64,000 nt of DNA from positions 1,391,001 to 1,455,000 of the forward strand of contig OZ037772.1 of assembly GCA_964035545.1 (NCBI GenBank), in the 5' to 3' direction. The first letter of the stretch is position 1, and each line of letters opens with the position of its first letter. A model generated the notes under the pieces. The model saw nothing but the letters and a program-made list of their open reading frames with translations. It was not told the origin of the DNA and made no database searches. The stretch comes from Bugula neritina. Its lineage: Eukaryota; Bryozoa; Gymnolaemata; Cheilostomatida; Bugulidae. Both the position numbers and the translations under genes were made by a program. Positions 22,615 through 31,094 of this stretch are shown here, one piece after another.

Positions 22615-23373
22615 ATGGATAATAGAATTTTAAGAGAAATTGCTGATAATACGGCCTCTAAACAAACGATGACTATAGGAGTTACCGATACTAAAACGAG
22701 AATAATTACTCAAATTAATCCGCCTATAGAATTAAATAAAAATAAAAAATACGAAATGTGTCTTATTAGTTTGGATACGTTTTATTCTTTTCCAAACATT
22801 AGTACCGATAGAAATTCCTATAGATGGTCTAAAGACAGTGGTACTACGTGGTATTCAGTTTCGCTACCAATCGGAGTGTACGAATTAGATCAACTAGAAG
22901 AAGCTATTCAAGACGAAATAGTAAAAGAGGGGGGTAATAGAAACGGTATTACTTTGCAAGCTAATAAAGTAACTTTTAGAATTATACTTAAATTAAAACC
23001 TAATTATCGAATAGATTTTAACGTTGAAAATTCTCTAAGAGACGTTTTAGGTTTTGACGCGGCGATATATGATCAACCTTATATTGAAGCTACGAACATA
23101 GTAAATATTTTAAATATAAACGCTATACACGTACAAGTTGATTGTATTAATGGAAGTTATATCGATGGTACTTATAAACCCGTTATTTATTCATTTTTTC
23201 CAAGCGTTAGTCCGGGATATAAAATAATAGAAAAACCTCATAATTTAATATACTTGCCCGTTCACGTTAAATATATTAAGACGTTAACCGTTACAGTAAC
23301 CGATCAAAAGGGTAATTTATTAGATCTTAGCGGTGAACAACTTTCAATAAGATTTCATTTAAGAGAAGTTTAA
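22615..23373 (+). CDS. Minor capsid (penton-like, single jelly-roll) protein
   Basis: 252 aa, beta-rich. A central block has the form of Polinton penton proteins: YEMCLISLDTFYSFPNI, then LPIGVYELDQLEEAIQDEI, FRIILKLKPNYRIDF and LRDVLGF, and a C-terminal LSIRFHLREV. It abuts the major capsid gene with no gap (TATATAAATG, where TAA is the capsid stop). Predicted to occupy capsid five-fold vertices. Confidence 0.8.
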   Translation: MDNRILREIADNTASKQTMTIGVTDTKTRIITQINPPIELNKNKKYEMCLISLDTFYSFPNISTDRNSYRWSKDSGTTWYSVSLPIGVYELDQLEEAIQDEIVKEGGNRNGITLQANKVTFRIILKLKPNYRIDFNVENSLRDVLGFDAAIYDQPYIEATNIVNILNINAIHVQVDCINGSYIDGTYKPVIYSFFPSVSPGYKIIEKPHNLIYLPVHVKYIKTLTVTVTDQKGNLLDLSGEQLSIRFHLREV

Positions 23374-23385
23374 CGTATTATATAA

Positions 23386-23955
23386 ATGGGTTATTGCGAA
23401 ATTATAGGAAATGTGCCACAGGCGCAAAAACAAAAAATAATGAACGCTTATAGAAGCGGTAAGGGTTGCGTTATTAAATTGCCTCTCGAAAGCGGAAACG
23501 ATAAACTACTCGTTACAAAAACGCAAAATGATAATATTTTAAAAGCGTTAAACGCGAATAAAAAAAATATAACGCTCGAAATGTCTCCGTCATTAGTAAA
23601 AACTAACGCGTCAATGAGCGGAGGATTTTTAGGAGCTCTATTGGGTATAGCTACGAGAGTAATACCTACGCTATTAAAAACTATTATACCGGGTGTACTT
23701 TCAGGAGCCGCTAGCGCCGGAGTCGAAAGAGCTATTAAAGGTAAAGGTCTTTATTTAAAAAGAGGCGGGTGCGTATGTTCCGTAGAACCTAATTCAAACG
23801 GTTCTATTACTTTAAAACCAGTCGCGTCGTCTAATTTAATGAAGGGTAATGGTTTATATTTAAAACAAGGTTCTAGTTATATAAAAGGCGAAGGTTTAAT
23901 TTTAGGTCCAAATAGTCCGTTTAAAAACATTCCTCTTTTAGGTATGCTGTTATAG
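23386..23955 (+). CDS. pVI/X-like virion protein
   Basis: 189 aa. A hydrophobic, glycine/alanine-rich segment (GGFLGALLGIATRVIPTLL) is at about 79-97. It is followed by three copies of a GxGLxL motif: GKGLYLKRGG, GNGLYLKQGS and GEGLILGPNS. The end is NSPFKNIPLLGMLL. This form is found in invertebrate Polintons and resembles adenovirus pX/pVI in having a membrane-active helix with a possible protease-trimmed tail. Starts in TATATAAATG 12 bp after the preceding stop. Confidence 0.72.
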   Translation: MGYCEIIGNVPQAQKQKIMNAYRSGKGCVIKLPLESGNDKLLVTKTQNDNILKALNANKKNITLEMSPSLVKTNASMSGGFLGALLGIATRVIPTLLKTIIPGVLSGAASAGVERAIKGKGLYLKRGGCVCSVEPNSNGSITLKPVASSNLMKGNGLYLKQGSSYIKGEGLILGPNSPFKNIPLLGMLL

Positions 23956-23974
23956 TTTAAGAAAATATATATAA

Positions 23975-24369
23975 ATGTTAACAGTAATTACTTATAAGCA
24001 CCTCAATTACCGAAACGATATATAAAAATAATGATTGTAAAAAACGAGTATACGAAGGAAAGAAAGAATTATATATAAAAAATTTAATATATTAAACGAC
24101 GTCTAACGAGTGCGAATTACTTATAATAATAAAAAGAAATTATTTATAAAGAAAATGATGGAAAATTAAAAATAAAAATTATTTACAAAAGTAAAGAAAT
24201 AATTCAAGAACTTAACGTAGGTTTAATGACGGCTAAAATACCGTCATTCTTTATTAAACTAAAATACGCCGAAGACGAAATAACGCTTTATATTAAAATA
24301 AAATATATTATAGTTAAAGAAAACATATATAAATGTGTGTATAATACGGCACACGTAATTCGCTCTTAG
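23975..24369 (+). pseudogene. Decayed Polinton gene
   Basis: It opens with the element's normal start motif (ATATATAAATG at 23967-23977), but the frame stops after 16 codons. Coding-like sequence resumes in other frames (for example RVYEGKKELYIKNLIY at about 24045-24093) and a 70-codon open stretch runs to TAG at 24367-24369 (for example KIPSFFIKLKYAEDEITLYI). At least two frameshifts and several stops separate the pieces. A second TATATAAATG at 24326-24335 lies in the middle of the last piece. Lysine- and isoleucine-rich; original function unknown. Confidence 0.55.
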
Positions 24370-24429
24370 GACCGATTATTACGCGCTATTAGCAGCCTAT
24401 ACGGATATTTTTGTATTAAACTCCCTTTT

Positions 24430-24458
24430 TTAATTAATTATAATATATAATTAATTAA
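24430..24458. terminator. AT palindrome between convergent genes
   Basis: TTAATTAATTATA and TATAATTAATTAA form a 13-bp stem with a 3-nt loop, at the stop codon of the two-TM gene and after the decayed gene. A transcription end or processing hairpin is plausible but unproven. Confidence 0.4.
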
Positions 24459-24934
24459 CAAACGTTGTTACGAGCGACTATTATGTCACTTTTTTTATCC
24501 GATATTACGCTATTAATATTTTTATATTTTTCGGTTATAGCGTCGTACTCTCCTTCGTCTATATGAGAGTCGCTTAAAAATTTTGATAACATAGAATTAA
24601 TTTCTAATTTTGAATCTTTTATAAACGTATATATATCTAAATACATTAACGTAGATTTAATTAATTTAGTATCTTGAGAAGAAATAGAAGTAGTAATTAC
24701 ACTCATTATACTTACAATTATAGATAATGGTAATAACGTTTGTTTAGTAACGTTAGCGTTTAATAACGCCGTAATAATAACACCGCATATTAAATTCGTT
24801 GTACCGCATAATCCCGAAATTATTTTTAACGATTTTGATAACCAATTAAAACGATTAAGTTTTTGTTCGTATTCACGTTCTAATTTAATAATTTCATCGT
24901 TTAAAAGTTCTAATTTTTCTCGTCGAAACTCCAT
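24455..24934 (-). CDS. Two-transmembrane coiled-coil protein
   Basis: 159 aa. Residues 1-30 are a charged coiled coil. Two hydrophobic helices lie at about 35-58 and 66-84, and a helical tail contains SDKKSDIIVARN. The layout (coiled coil, two TMs, coiled coil) is reminiscent of SLATT-type two-TM effector proteins, but no signature residue allows assignment. It could be a virion membrane or host-interaction protein. It is transcribed against its neighbours and starts in TATATAAATG. Confidence 0.6.
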   Translation of the reverse strand: MEFRREKLELLNDEIIKLEREYEQKLNRFNWLSKSLKIISGLCGTTNLICGVIITALLNANVTKQTLLPLSIIVSIMSVITTSISSQDTKLIKSTLMYLDIYTFIKDSKLEINSMLSKFLSDSHIDEGEYDAITEKYKNINSVISDKKSDIIVARNNVC

Positions 24935-24976
24935 TTATATAAAAAATTGATTTTTATTATTTTATTATTTTATAAT

Positions 24977-25213
24977 ATGGAGTTTACTATTGAATTACTC
25001 GATAAACTAATCGTTCAAGCTAAACAAAAAAAATATATACCTCTTCCCGAACATACATTTATGCGATTAACCGATTATTCTACCTTAAATATTAATTCCA
25101 TGTCGAATGAAGATCGAGATAAATTATTTAAACATTTTAATAAAAATTTAACATCGCGGCGTAAAGTAACTAAACTTAAAGCGCAAATAAAAAAAATTCT
25201 CGAAGACGTATAA
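24977..25213 (+). CDS. Small Polinton protein of unknown function
   Basis: 78 aa from the ATG at 24977, which follows TATAAT. An upstream in-frame TTG at 24947 is unlikely to be used. It is charged and helical, with a basic C-terminus (LTSRRKVTKLKAQIKKILED). It begins MEFTIELLDKL, much like the polymerase (MEFNTKITVKVL), which may reflect a shared upstream sequence. No domain recognised. Confidence 0.55.
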   Translation: MEFTIELLDKLIVQAKQKKYIPLPEHTFMRLTDYSTLNINSMSNEDRDKLFKHFNKNLTSRRKVTKLKAQIKKILEDV

Positions 25214-25270
25214 AACCTATTTTTTATTAAAAAATTGATTTTATAGTTTAAAGATTTTTTTACTATATAA

Positions 25271-28200
25271 ATGGAGTTTAATACAAAAATTACCGTAAAA
25301 GTTTTAAAGGCTTTAGCTAAAGAAAGAGGATTGAAACGATATTCTCAATTAAAAAAAGCCGAACTTATACGGCTATTATCGCCTATGGACGAACCCGTTC
25401 CGAATATAGGACAAGCCCCGTTAATACCTACACCCGTAAAAAAAATTATGCGAGAAATATTTACGCAAACTACGCGTAATATAAAAAAATGGGTTAAGGG
25501 TATTGTAAAGCCAATTGGAAAAATTGTAAATCCAATTAAGGATAAAATTATGGCTTTATATAATCAGCCTAAGCTTAAAGAACAAGCCGCTAAAGGTTGG
25601 TTTCAAACTTATGAAATTAAGGGTTTACCCAAATACGATATAAATTCATTTAGTAAATTAGTAAAATTAAATGTAATAAAATTATTAAAACCTACTATAA
25701 AAGTTAAAATATTTATGTATTGCGAAATGGAAAAAATTAATGTACGTACCGGAGAAACTATTGTAGAAATTATGCCATTTACATCAAATATTGAAACTAT
25801 ATTAGAGTCTACGAATATTAATGAAATATACGATGAAATAATTGAACGTATAAAAGAAAATTTTGCTTCGTTAAACGCAAAAGGAAGTAGCTGGATGTTT
25901 AAAGCCATTAAAAAAATGGAAATTAATATTAATAAATATCAACCTCTTAACGGATCATCGTGGATTGATCTTCCAAAAGAAATTAAATTAAAAAAAGCCG
26001 TAATAAATCCTAAAAATGAGGATAATAAGTGCTTTATGTGGGCCATTTTAATGAGTGTTCATACGCCTAAAAACCACCCCGAAAGAATTAGTAATTATAA
26101 AGAACACGTTAATAAATTTTCATGGGAAGGAGTAGAATTTCCCGCTACTAAAAAATCTATTGACGCTTTTGAAGAGGTTAATTCCGATTTTGGAATTAAT
26201 GTATTTCCGTGGGACGGCAAAACAATAAATTTATGGAAAAAAACTAAAAATCAGGGTAAAATTATAAATTTATTTTATATAAGCGACGACAAAAAGAGTC
26301 ATTACGCTTATATTAAAAATTTAAATAAATTACTCGGTTCGCAAATAAATAAACGCGTTAGCGCTAAACATATTTGCGTAAATTGTATGAATTCGTTTCG
26401 ATCTAACGAATCTTTAAAAAAGCACCAAGATTGGTGTTTAACGAATGACGGTGTAACTACGGTCTTTCCGAAAATAGAAAATAAAATAAAATTTCAGTCT
26501 AGTCATTATTGCCGTAGTATGAGAGTGCCATTTACGATATACGCGGACTTTGAGTGTTTTACTAAACCAATATACGGTTGTAAACCTAATTTTAAAGAAA
26601 GTTATACTAATCAATATCAGCAACACGAACCATCAGGCTTTGGATATTATATAGTAAGCATTACCGGCGAGTGTAATTATAGAAGTTATACCAAAGAAAC
26701 CGAAGACGAAGATATTGGCGAACAATTTATAAGATTATTAGAGTTTGACATTAAAAACTTGTATAAGAAACATAAGTTTGCTAAACGAATGAGAATTACG
26801 AATAGTGAGCAAGAGTCTTTCCAATTAGCCGAAAATTGTTATATATGCGAAGAAAAATTAGGCGATGACAGAGTGAGAGATCACTGCCACTTAACCAGAG
26901 ACTATAGAGGAGCGGCTCATAATAATTGTAATTTAAATTATAAAATTCCAAAATTTTATCCAATATTTATTCATAACTTGTCGGGTTATGACGCCCACTT
27001 ATTTATTAAAAATTTAGGCGGTGAACCTTCGTGTATACCTAATACCGAAGAAAAATATATATCTTTTAGTAAAAAATTATTAGTAGACGAATTTATCAAT
27101 AATAAAGGTGAAAAAATTAAAGTTACGCGTGAAATTCGCTTTTTAGACTCGTATAAATTTATGAGTTCTAGTTTAGCGAGTTTAGTAGCGAATTTAAAAC
27201 GCGATGACTTTAAACATTTGCAAAAACAATTAGACTGTTACGCGGAAAAACAATTAGACTTATTGTTAAGAAAAGGAGTATTTCCGTATGACTATTTTAA
27301 TAGCGTAAACGTATTAAATGAAAAATATTTACCGCCTAAAAAAGAATTTTACTCGAGTCTAACCGAGAGTAATATATCGGACGAGGATTACGAGCACGCT
27401 CAAAAAGTTTGGCAAGAATTTAATATGAAAACGTTTAAAGATTATCACGATTTATATATGAAAGTCGATGTATTACAGCTAGCCGACGTTTTTGAAAATT
27501 TTAGAAACGTATGTTTAAAACATTACAAGTTAGATCCCGCTTGGTATTATACGGCTCCGGGTTTAAGTTGGGACGCTATGCTTAAAACCACTAAATTAGA
27601 ACTAGACCCAATTACCGATGTTGACCAATTACTCTTCTTTGAAAAAGCTATTAGAGGCGGTGTAAGTATGATCAGTCATAGATACGCTAAAGCCAATAAT
27701 AAGTATATGGAAAATTATAACGCTAGCGAACCTAGCAGTTATATTACTTATTTAGACGCTAATAACTTATACGGTTGGGCTATGTCCAAAAATTTACCTA
27801 CGAGTAATTTTAAGTGGATGACTGAAAAGCGATGTAAAGACTTGGAAAAAAGTTTAAATTTTCCACCTAGCTTTTTAGAAGTAGATTTAGAATATTCTAA
27901 AGAGCTACACGACTCGCATAAAGATTATCCATTTTGCCCCGAAAGAATAATAATTAACAAAGTAGAAAAGTTGGTGCCAAACTTAAATAATAAAAAGAAT
28001 TACGTTATACATTATAAAGCGTTAGAACAATGCCTTATGTACGGCTTAAAATTAACGAAGATTCATAGAGGTATAACCTTTAACGAATCAAATAAGTTAG
28101 AAAAATATATAAAATTAAATACCAAATTAAGAACTTTAGCTAAGAGCGATTTTGAAAAAGATTTCTTTAAGCTGATGAATAATTCCGTGTTCGGTAAAAC

Positions 28201-28939
28201 GATGGAAAATATACGAAATAGAGTTAACATTAAGTTAGTTACTAGCGAAAGCGAAGCTAAAAAGCTAACTAATCAGCCTAACTTTAAAAACTTTACTATA
28301 TTTTCTGAAAATTTAATAGCCGTTCATATGAATGTAGTAAAATTAAAATTTGACAAGCCTATATATTTAGGTGCGGCTATATTAGACATTAGTAAAACTC
28401 TAATATATAACTTTCATTACGGTTATATTAAACCAAAATATAATAAAAATGCGCAATTATTATTTACGGACACGGACAGTCTAATGTATCACGTAAAAAC
28501 GAAAAATTTTTATGAGGATATATTACCAGACATTACTAGAATATTTGATACGAGTAATTATCCTAATAATCACTTATTACCAACGGGTATAAATAAAAAA
28601 GTAATAGGTATGTTTAAAGACGAAGCCGGCGGTAAACAAATTACCGAATTTGTAGGCCTAAGAGCTAAGTTATACTCTTACAAGATGGATAATATAGAAG
28701 AAAAAAAGTGTAAGGGTATTAATAAGACTACTCGTAATAATCGCATAACATTTGACGATTATAAAGAGTGTTTATTAACGCGACAAGATCAGCTTAGAAC
28801 GATGAACGTTCTAAGAAGTCATAAGCATACGATGTACGCTGAAACAATAAATAAGGTGGCGTTATCATCCGAAGACGATAAAAGAATTATATTAGAAGAC
28901 GGTATAATGACAGTCCCTTACGGTTATATAAATGATTAA
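25271..28939 (+). CDS. Protein-primed family B DNA polymerase
   Basis: 1222 aa, the full length expected in Polintons. A SAP-like helical pair is at residues 8-36. A C2H2-type finger (CVNCMNSFRSNESLKKH) lies at about 368-384. Exonuclease motifs: YADFECF (about 423), HNLSGYDAH (about 568) and YHDLYMKVD (about 725). An endonuclease VII-like zinc loop, with CYICEEKLG followed by DHCHLTRDYRGAAHNNCN, sits between the first two. Polymerase motifs: LDANNLYGWAM (A), KLMNNSVFGKTMEN (B) and LFTDTDSLMY (C). All key residues look intact. It replicates the linear genome from terminal-protein-primed ends; the N-terminal 350 residues may include the terminal protein. Starts in TATATAAATG. The last 8 bp overlap the protease gene. 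Confidence 0.97.
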   Translation: MEFNTKITVKVLKALAKERGLKRYSQLKKAELIRLLSPMDEPVPNIGQAPLIPTPVKKIMREIFTQTTRNIKKWVKGIVKPIGKIVNPIKDKIMALYNQPKLKEQAAKGWFQTYEIKGLPKYDINSFSKLVKLNVIKLLKPTIKVKIFMYCEMEKINVRTGETIVEIMPFTSNIETILESTNINEIYDEIIERIKENFASLNAKGSSWMFKAIKKMEININKYQPLNGSSWIDLPKEIKLKKAVINPKNEDNKCFMWAILMSVHTPKNHPERISNYKEHVNKFSWEGVEFPATKKSIDAFEEVNSDFGINVFPWDGKTINLWKKTKNQGKIINLFYISDDKKSHYAYIKNLNKLLGSQINKRVSAKHICVNCMNSFRSNESLKKHQDWCLTNDGVTTVFPKIENKIKFQSSHYCRSMRVPFTIYADFECFTKPIYGCKPNFKESYTNQYQQHEPSGFGYYIVSITGECNYRSYTKETEDEDIGEQFIRLLEFDIKNLYKKHKFAKRMRITNSEQESFQLAENCYICEEKLGDDRVRDHCHLTRDYRGAAHNNCNLNYKIPKFYPIFIHNLSGYDAHLFIKNLGGEPSCIPNTEEKYISFSKKLLVDEFINNKGEKIKVTREIRFLDSYKFMSSSLASLVANLKRDDFKHLQKQLDCYAEKQLDLLLRKGVFPYDYFNSVNVLNEKYLPPKKEFYSSLTESNISDEDYEHAQKVWQEFNMKTFKDYHDLYMKVDVLQLADVFENFRNVCLKHYKLDPAWYYTAPGLSWDAMLKTTKLELDPITDVDQLLFFEKAIRGGVSMISHRYAKANNKYMENYNASEPSSYITYLDANNLYGWAMSKNLPTSNFKWMTEKRCKDLEKSLNFPPSFLEVDLEYSKELHDSHKDYPFCPERIIINKVEKLVPNLNNKKNYVIHYKALEQCLMYGLKLTKIHRGITFNESNKLEKYIKLNTKLRTLAKSDFEKDFFKLMNNSVFGKTMENIRNRVNIKLVTSESEAKKLTNQPNFKNFTIFSENLIAVHMNVVKLKFDKPIYLGAAILDISKTLIYNFHYGYIKPKYNKNAQLLFTDTDSLMYHVKTKNFYEDILPDITRIFDTSNYPNNHLLPTGINKKVIGMFKDEAGGKQITEFVGLRAKLYSYKMDNIEEKKCKGINKTTRNNRITFDDYKECLLTRQDQLRTMNVLRSHKHTMYAETINKVALSSEDDKRIILEDGIMTVPYGYIND

Positions 28940-29345
28940 AATAAAAAATATGAAATTACCAAATAAAGCTCTTTCAAATATCGAATTAGAGTTCGCAATT
29001 AAAAAATTAAAAATACCATTTTTTAAAGGAGTATTTTCAAGAAACGATTTACCCAATAAACCGCGTAAAAAAGAGTGCGGTATATTAAATTTAGACAATT
29101 TAATGGGTAACGGTACTCATTGGGTAGCTTGGTATAAAAACGGAAATAAAAAATATTATTTCGATAGTTTTGGATTACATCCACCGCTAGAAATAATAAA
29201 ATATTTAAAACCGCCTATATTTTATAACACGGAACGAGTACAAGAATTTGGTACCGTTATATGCGGACACTTGTGTTTATATTGGCTTAAAGAAATGTCT
29301 AAACACGAGTCGCCTCAATTAATTATAAATAAATTACTTATATAA
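28932..29345 (+). CDS. Adenain-like cysteine protease
   Basis: 137 aa. Catalytic residues of the C5/Ulp1 fold are in order: His63 (GTHWVAWY), Asp78 (YYFDSFG), Gln104 (VQEFGT) and Cys111 (ICGHLCLYWL). In adenoviruses the homologue matures capsid and core proteins; here the capsid proteins, pVI/X-like protein and perhaps the PLA2-integrase fusion are candidate substrates. The start lies inside the polymerase end in TATATAAATG, which favours this ATG over the later one at codon 7. Length is short but normal for Polinton proteases. Confidence 0.92.
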   Translation: MIKIKNMKLPNKALSNIELEFAIKKLKIPFFKGVFSRNDLPNKPRKKECGILNLDNLMGNGTHWVAWYKNGNKKYYFDSFGLHPPLEIIKYLKPPIFYNTERVQEFGTVICGHLCLYWLKEMSKHESPQLIINKLLI

Positions 29346-29858
29346 ATGACTTCAGTTTATATTTTTGGAAATTCGGCTAATATAATAAATGAACAACCGT
29401 ATATTACGAATATTATAATTCCGTCAGAATTTACGTATTATTTAGGAGGATTTACTACTACATTAATTAAAGATTTTTTAGTCGATGAACCGATTGAAAT
29501 AACGGATATATTAGTACAATTTTACGGTGAACAAGCTCATAATACTAAAAAACTTTATTGGACTGATAAGCGAATAGGCTTACATATTAGAAATAGTACT
29601 GAATTATTTAATCCATCCAATGAAAATACTTTTTATGATATAAGCGGTAATGAACACAATCTTCCGTTTAGCGAAATAAACGCTAATAAAATTATTGAAG
29701 CTAATAAAAACTTTAAATTAACAATAGCGTTATCAAAAAATTATCCTAGTCATAAACCCAGTGACATAGTTTTAATCGACACTCCCGCTAGCGAAATAAC
29801 CGATGCGGCATTACCCTTTCATTACGTATTAGTAAAACTTTATTATAACTATAAATGA
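29346..29858 (+). CDS. Tandem paralogue 1 (right-end family), unknown
   Basis: 170 aa. Beta-rich, with no catalytic motif or TM segment. Family hallmarks: F-x-N-S-A at the start, ITNIIIPSEF, F-x-(V/D)-(D/E)-(E/K)-P-I-(E/K)-IT, a LYWTDK core, the stretch YDISGNEHNLPFSEINANK and the tail ALPFHYVLVKLYY. It follows the protease gene directly (TATATAAATG). Position next to the terminal repeat and variation between copies suggest a surface or host-interaction protein, but this is inference. Confidence 0.65.
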   Translation: MTSVYIFGNSANIINEQPYITNIIIPSEFTYYLGGFTTTLIKDFLVDEPIEITDILVQFYGEQAHNTKKLYWTDKRIGLHIRNSTELFNPSNENTFYDISGNEHNLPFSEINANKIIEANKNFKLTIALSKNYPSHKPSDIVLIDTPASEITDAALPFHYVLVKLYYNYK

Positions 29859-30382
29859 ATTCGATATATATTTTTGGAAATTCGGCTAAAGCCAATATAA
29901 TAAATGAAAAACCGTATATTACAAATATTATAATTCCGTCAGAATTTATATATCTCGGTGAAGAATTCGGCTTTTACGCAGAATTAATTAGAGATTTTTT
30001 AGTCGATGAACCGATTGAAATAACAAATATATTAGTACAATTTTATGGTGAACAAGCTCATAATACTAAAAAACTTTATTGGACTGATAAACAAGTAGGC
30101 TTATCCGTTATAAATAGTGGTGAATTACTTACTAGAAATAATATTGAAAATACTCATTATGATATAAGCGGTGCTGAGCATAATGTTCCGTTTAACGAAA
30201 TAAACGCTAATAAAACTATTGAAGCTAATAAAAATTTTATATTATCAATAACATTATCAAAAAATTATCCTAGTCATAAACCTAGCAATATAATTTTAAC
30301 CGATACTCCCGCTAGCGAAATAACCGATGCGGCATTACCTTTTCATTACATATTAGTAAAACTTTATTATAACTATAAATGA
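29855..30382 (+). CDS. Tandem paralogue 2 (right-end family), unknown
   Basis: 175 aa and clearly the closest relative of paralogue 1: nearly identical through LVQFYGEQAHNTKKLYWTDK and the final 40 residues, differing mainly around the indels at about 35-50 and 95-110. The ATG overlaps the previous stop as ATGA. It starts in CTATAAATG. Confidence 0.65.
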   Translation: MNSIYIFGNSAKANIINEKPYITNIIIPSEFIYLGEEFGFYAELIRDFLVDEPIEITNILVQFYGEQAHNTKKLYWTDKQVGLSVINSGELLTRNNIENTHYDISGAEHNVPFNEINANKTIEANKNFILSITLSKNYPSHKPSNIILTDTPASEITDAALPFHYILVKLYYNYK

Positions 30383-30903
30383 ATCTTTATAAATTTAGTA
30401 AAGTCGATATAACGACTAATAAAGCGTTTATTTCGAGTTTAATACTTTACAGTAAATTTTATTATTATAAAAATATTAATAGTTTTACAATAGATTTAAT
30501 TAACGATTATTTAGTAGATAAACCAATTAAAATAACACACGCGTTAATACAATTTCATAATGAAAATTTATCTCGGAATAAAACAAAAGCATTATATTGG
30601 ACTGATAAAAAAATAGGTTTACATATTCGTAATAGCGTAAATCCATTTGATGAATCTAAAGAAAATTTATTTTATACTATTAGCGGTGCCGAACATAATG
30701 TTCCGTATAGTAAAATAAATATTAATAAAATTATTAACGCTAATAATAATTTTTCATTTACAATAGCTCTTTCGAGTGATTATACTAGTCATAAACCCAA
30801 TGACGTAATTTTAACCGATACTCCTAATGAGGAATATCCTGAAGTAGCATTACCTTTTAATTACGTATATTTTAAACTTTACTTTAATAACATTAACGAA
30901 TAA
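30379..30903 (+). CDS. Tandem paralogue 3 (right-end family), unknown
   Basis: 174 aa, more divergent. It keeps ALYWTDKKIGLHIRNS, TISGAEHNVPYSKIN and the ALPFNYVYFKLYF tail. The ATG again overlaps the previous stop (ATGA) in CTATAAATG. It ends 30 bp before the right terminal inverted repeat. Confidence 0.65.
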   Translation: MNLYKFSKVDITTNKAFISSLILYSKFYYYKNINSFTIDLINDYLVDKPIKITHALIQFHNENLSRNKTKALYWTDKKIGLHIRNSVNPFDESKENLFYTISGAEHNVPYSKININKIINANNNFSFTIALSSDYTSHKPNDVILTDTPNEEYPEVALPFNYVYFKLYFNNINE

Positions 30904-30932
30904 TATCGCTTTGTTTATTCTAAATTAACAAT

Positions 30933-31094
30933 AATAAAATAATAAATTATCCTAAAACGTATAATTTCTAAAAATTAATAAAAAAACTAATAAAGTAGTA
31001 GTAGGTGGATGCGTCCTAGGACAATCCCTGACACCGGAGAGTCAAAGACTCGACGGGGGAAGGGTTGTCCTAGGACCATCCACCTACTACTACT
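30933..31094 (-). repeat. Polinton right terminal inverted repeat
   Basis: Complement of the left repeat, including the 27-bp outer stem, the internal GAGTC-AAA-GACTC loop and CCTAGG palindromes. It ends CCACCTACTACTACT. Confidence 0.95.

Larger units (their letters stand above)
16736..31094. mobile_element. Maverick/Polinton (adintovirus-like) DNA element, complete
   Basis: A 14359-bp element with about 160-bp terminal inverted repeats, 5'-AG...CT-3' ends and a 6-bp target duplication. It carries the defining genes of the group: protein-primed PolB, retroviral-type integrase, A32-like ATPase, adenain-like protease, double-jelly-roll and minor capsid proteins. No introns are evident and spacing is very tight. 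Base use differs from the surroundings: AT-rich but with abundant CpG (ACG, GCG, CGA codons), unlike the CpG-poor host sequence. Only one gene (23975-24369) is clearly decayed, which suggests recent insertion. The set would be enough for virions, so this may be an endogenised virus. Confidence 0.95.

Noticed and set aside
24947-24976. N-terminal extension of the small Polinton gene from TTG
   Set aside because: The start would be non-ATG; the ATG at 24977 follows TATAAT as in the neighbouring genes.
16736-31094. Integrated poxvirus or other large DNA virus, suggested by the TAAATG-like starts
   Set aside because: Gene content, size, 6-bp duplication and AG...CT repeats are those of a Polinton; there is no poxvirus core gene or RNA polymerase.
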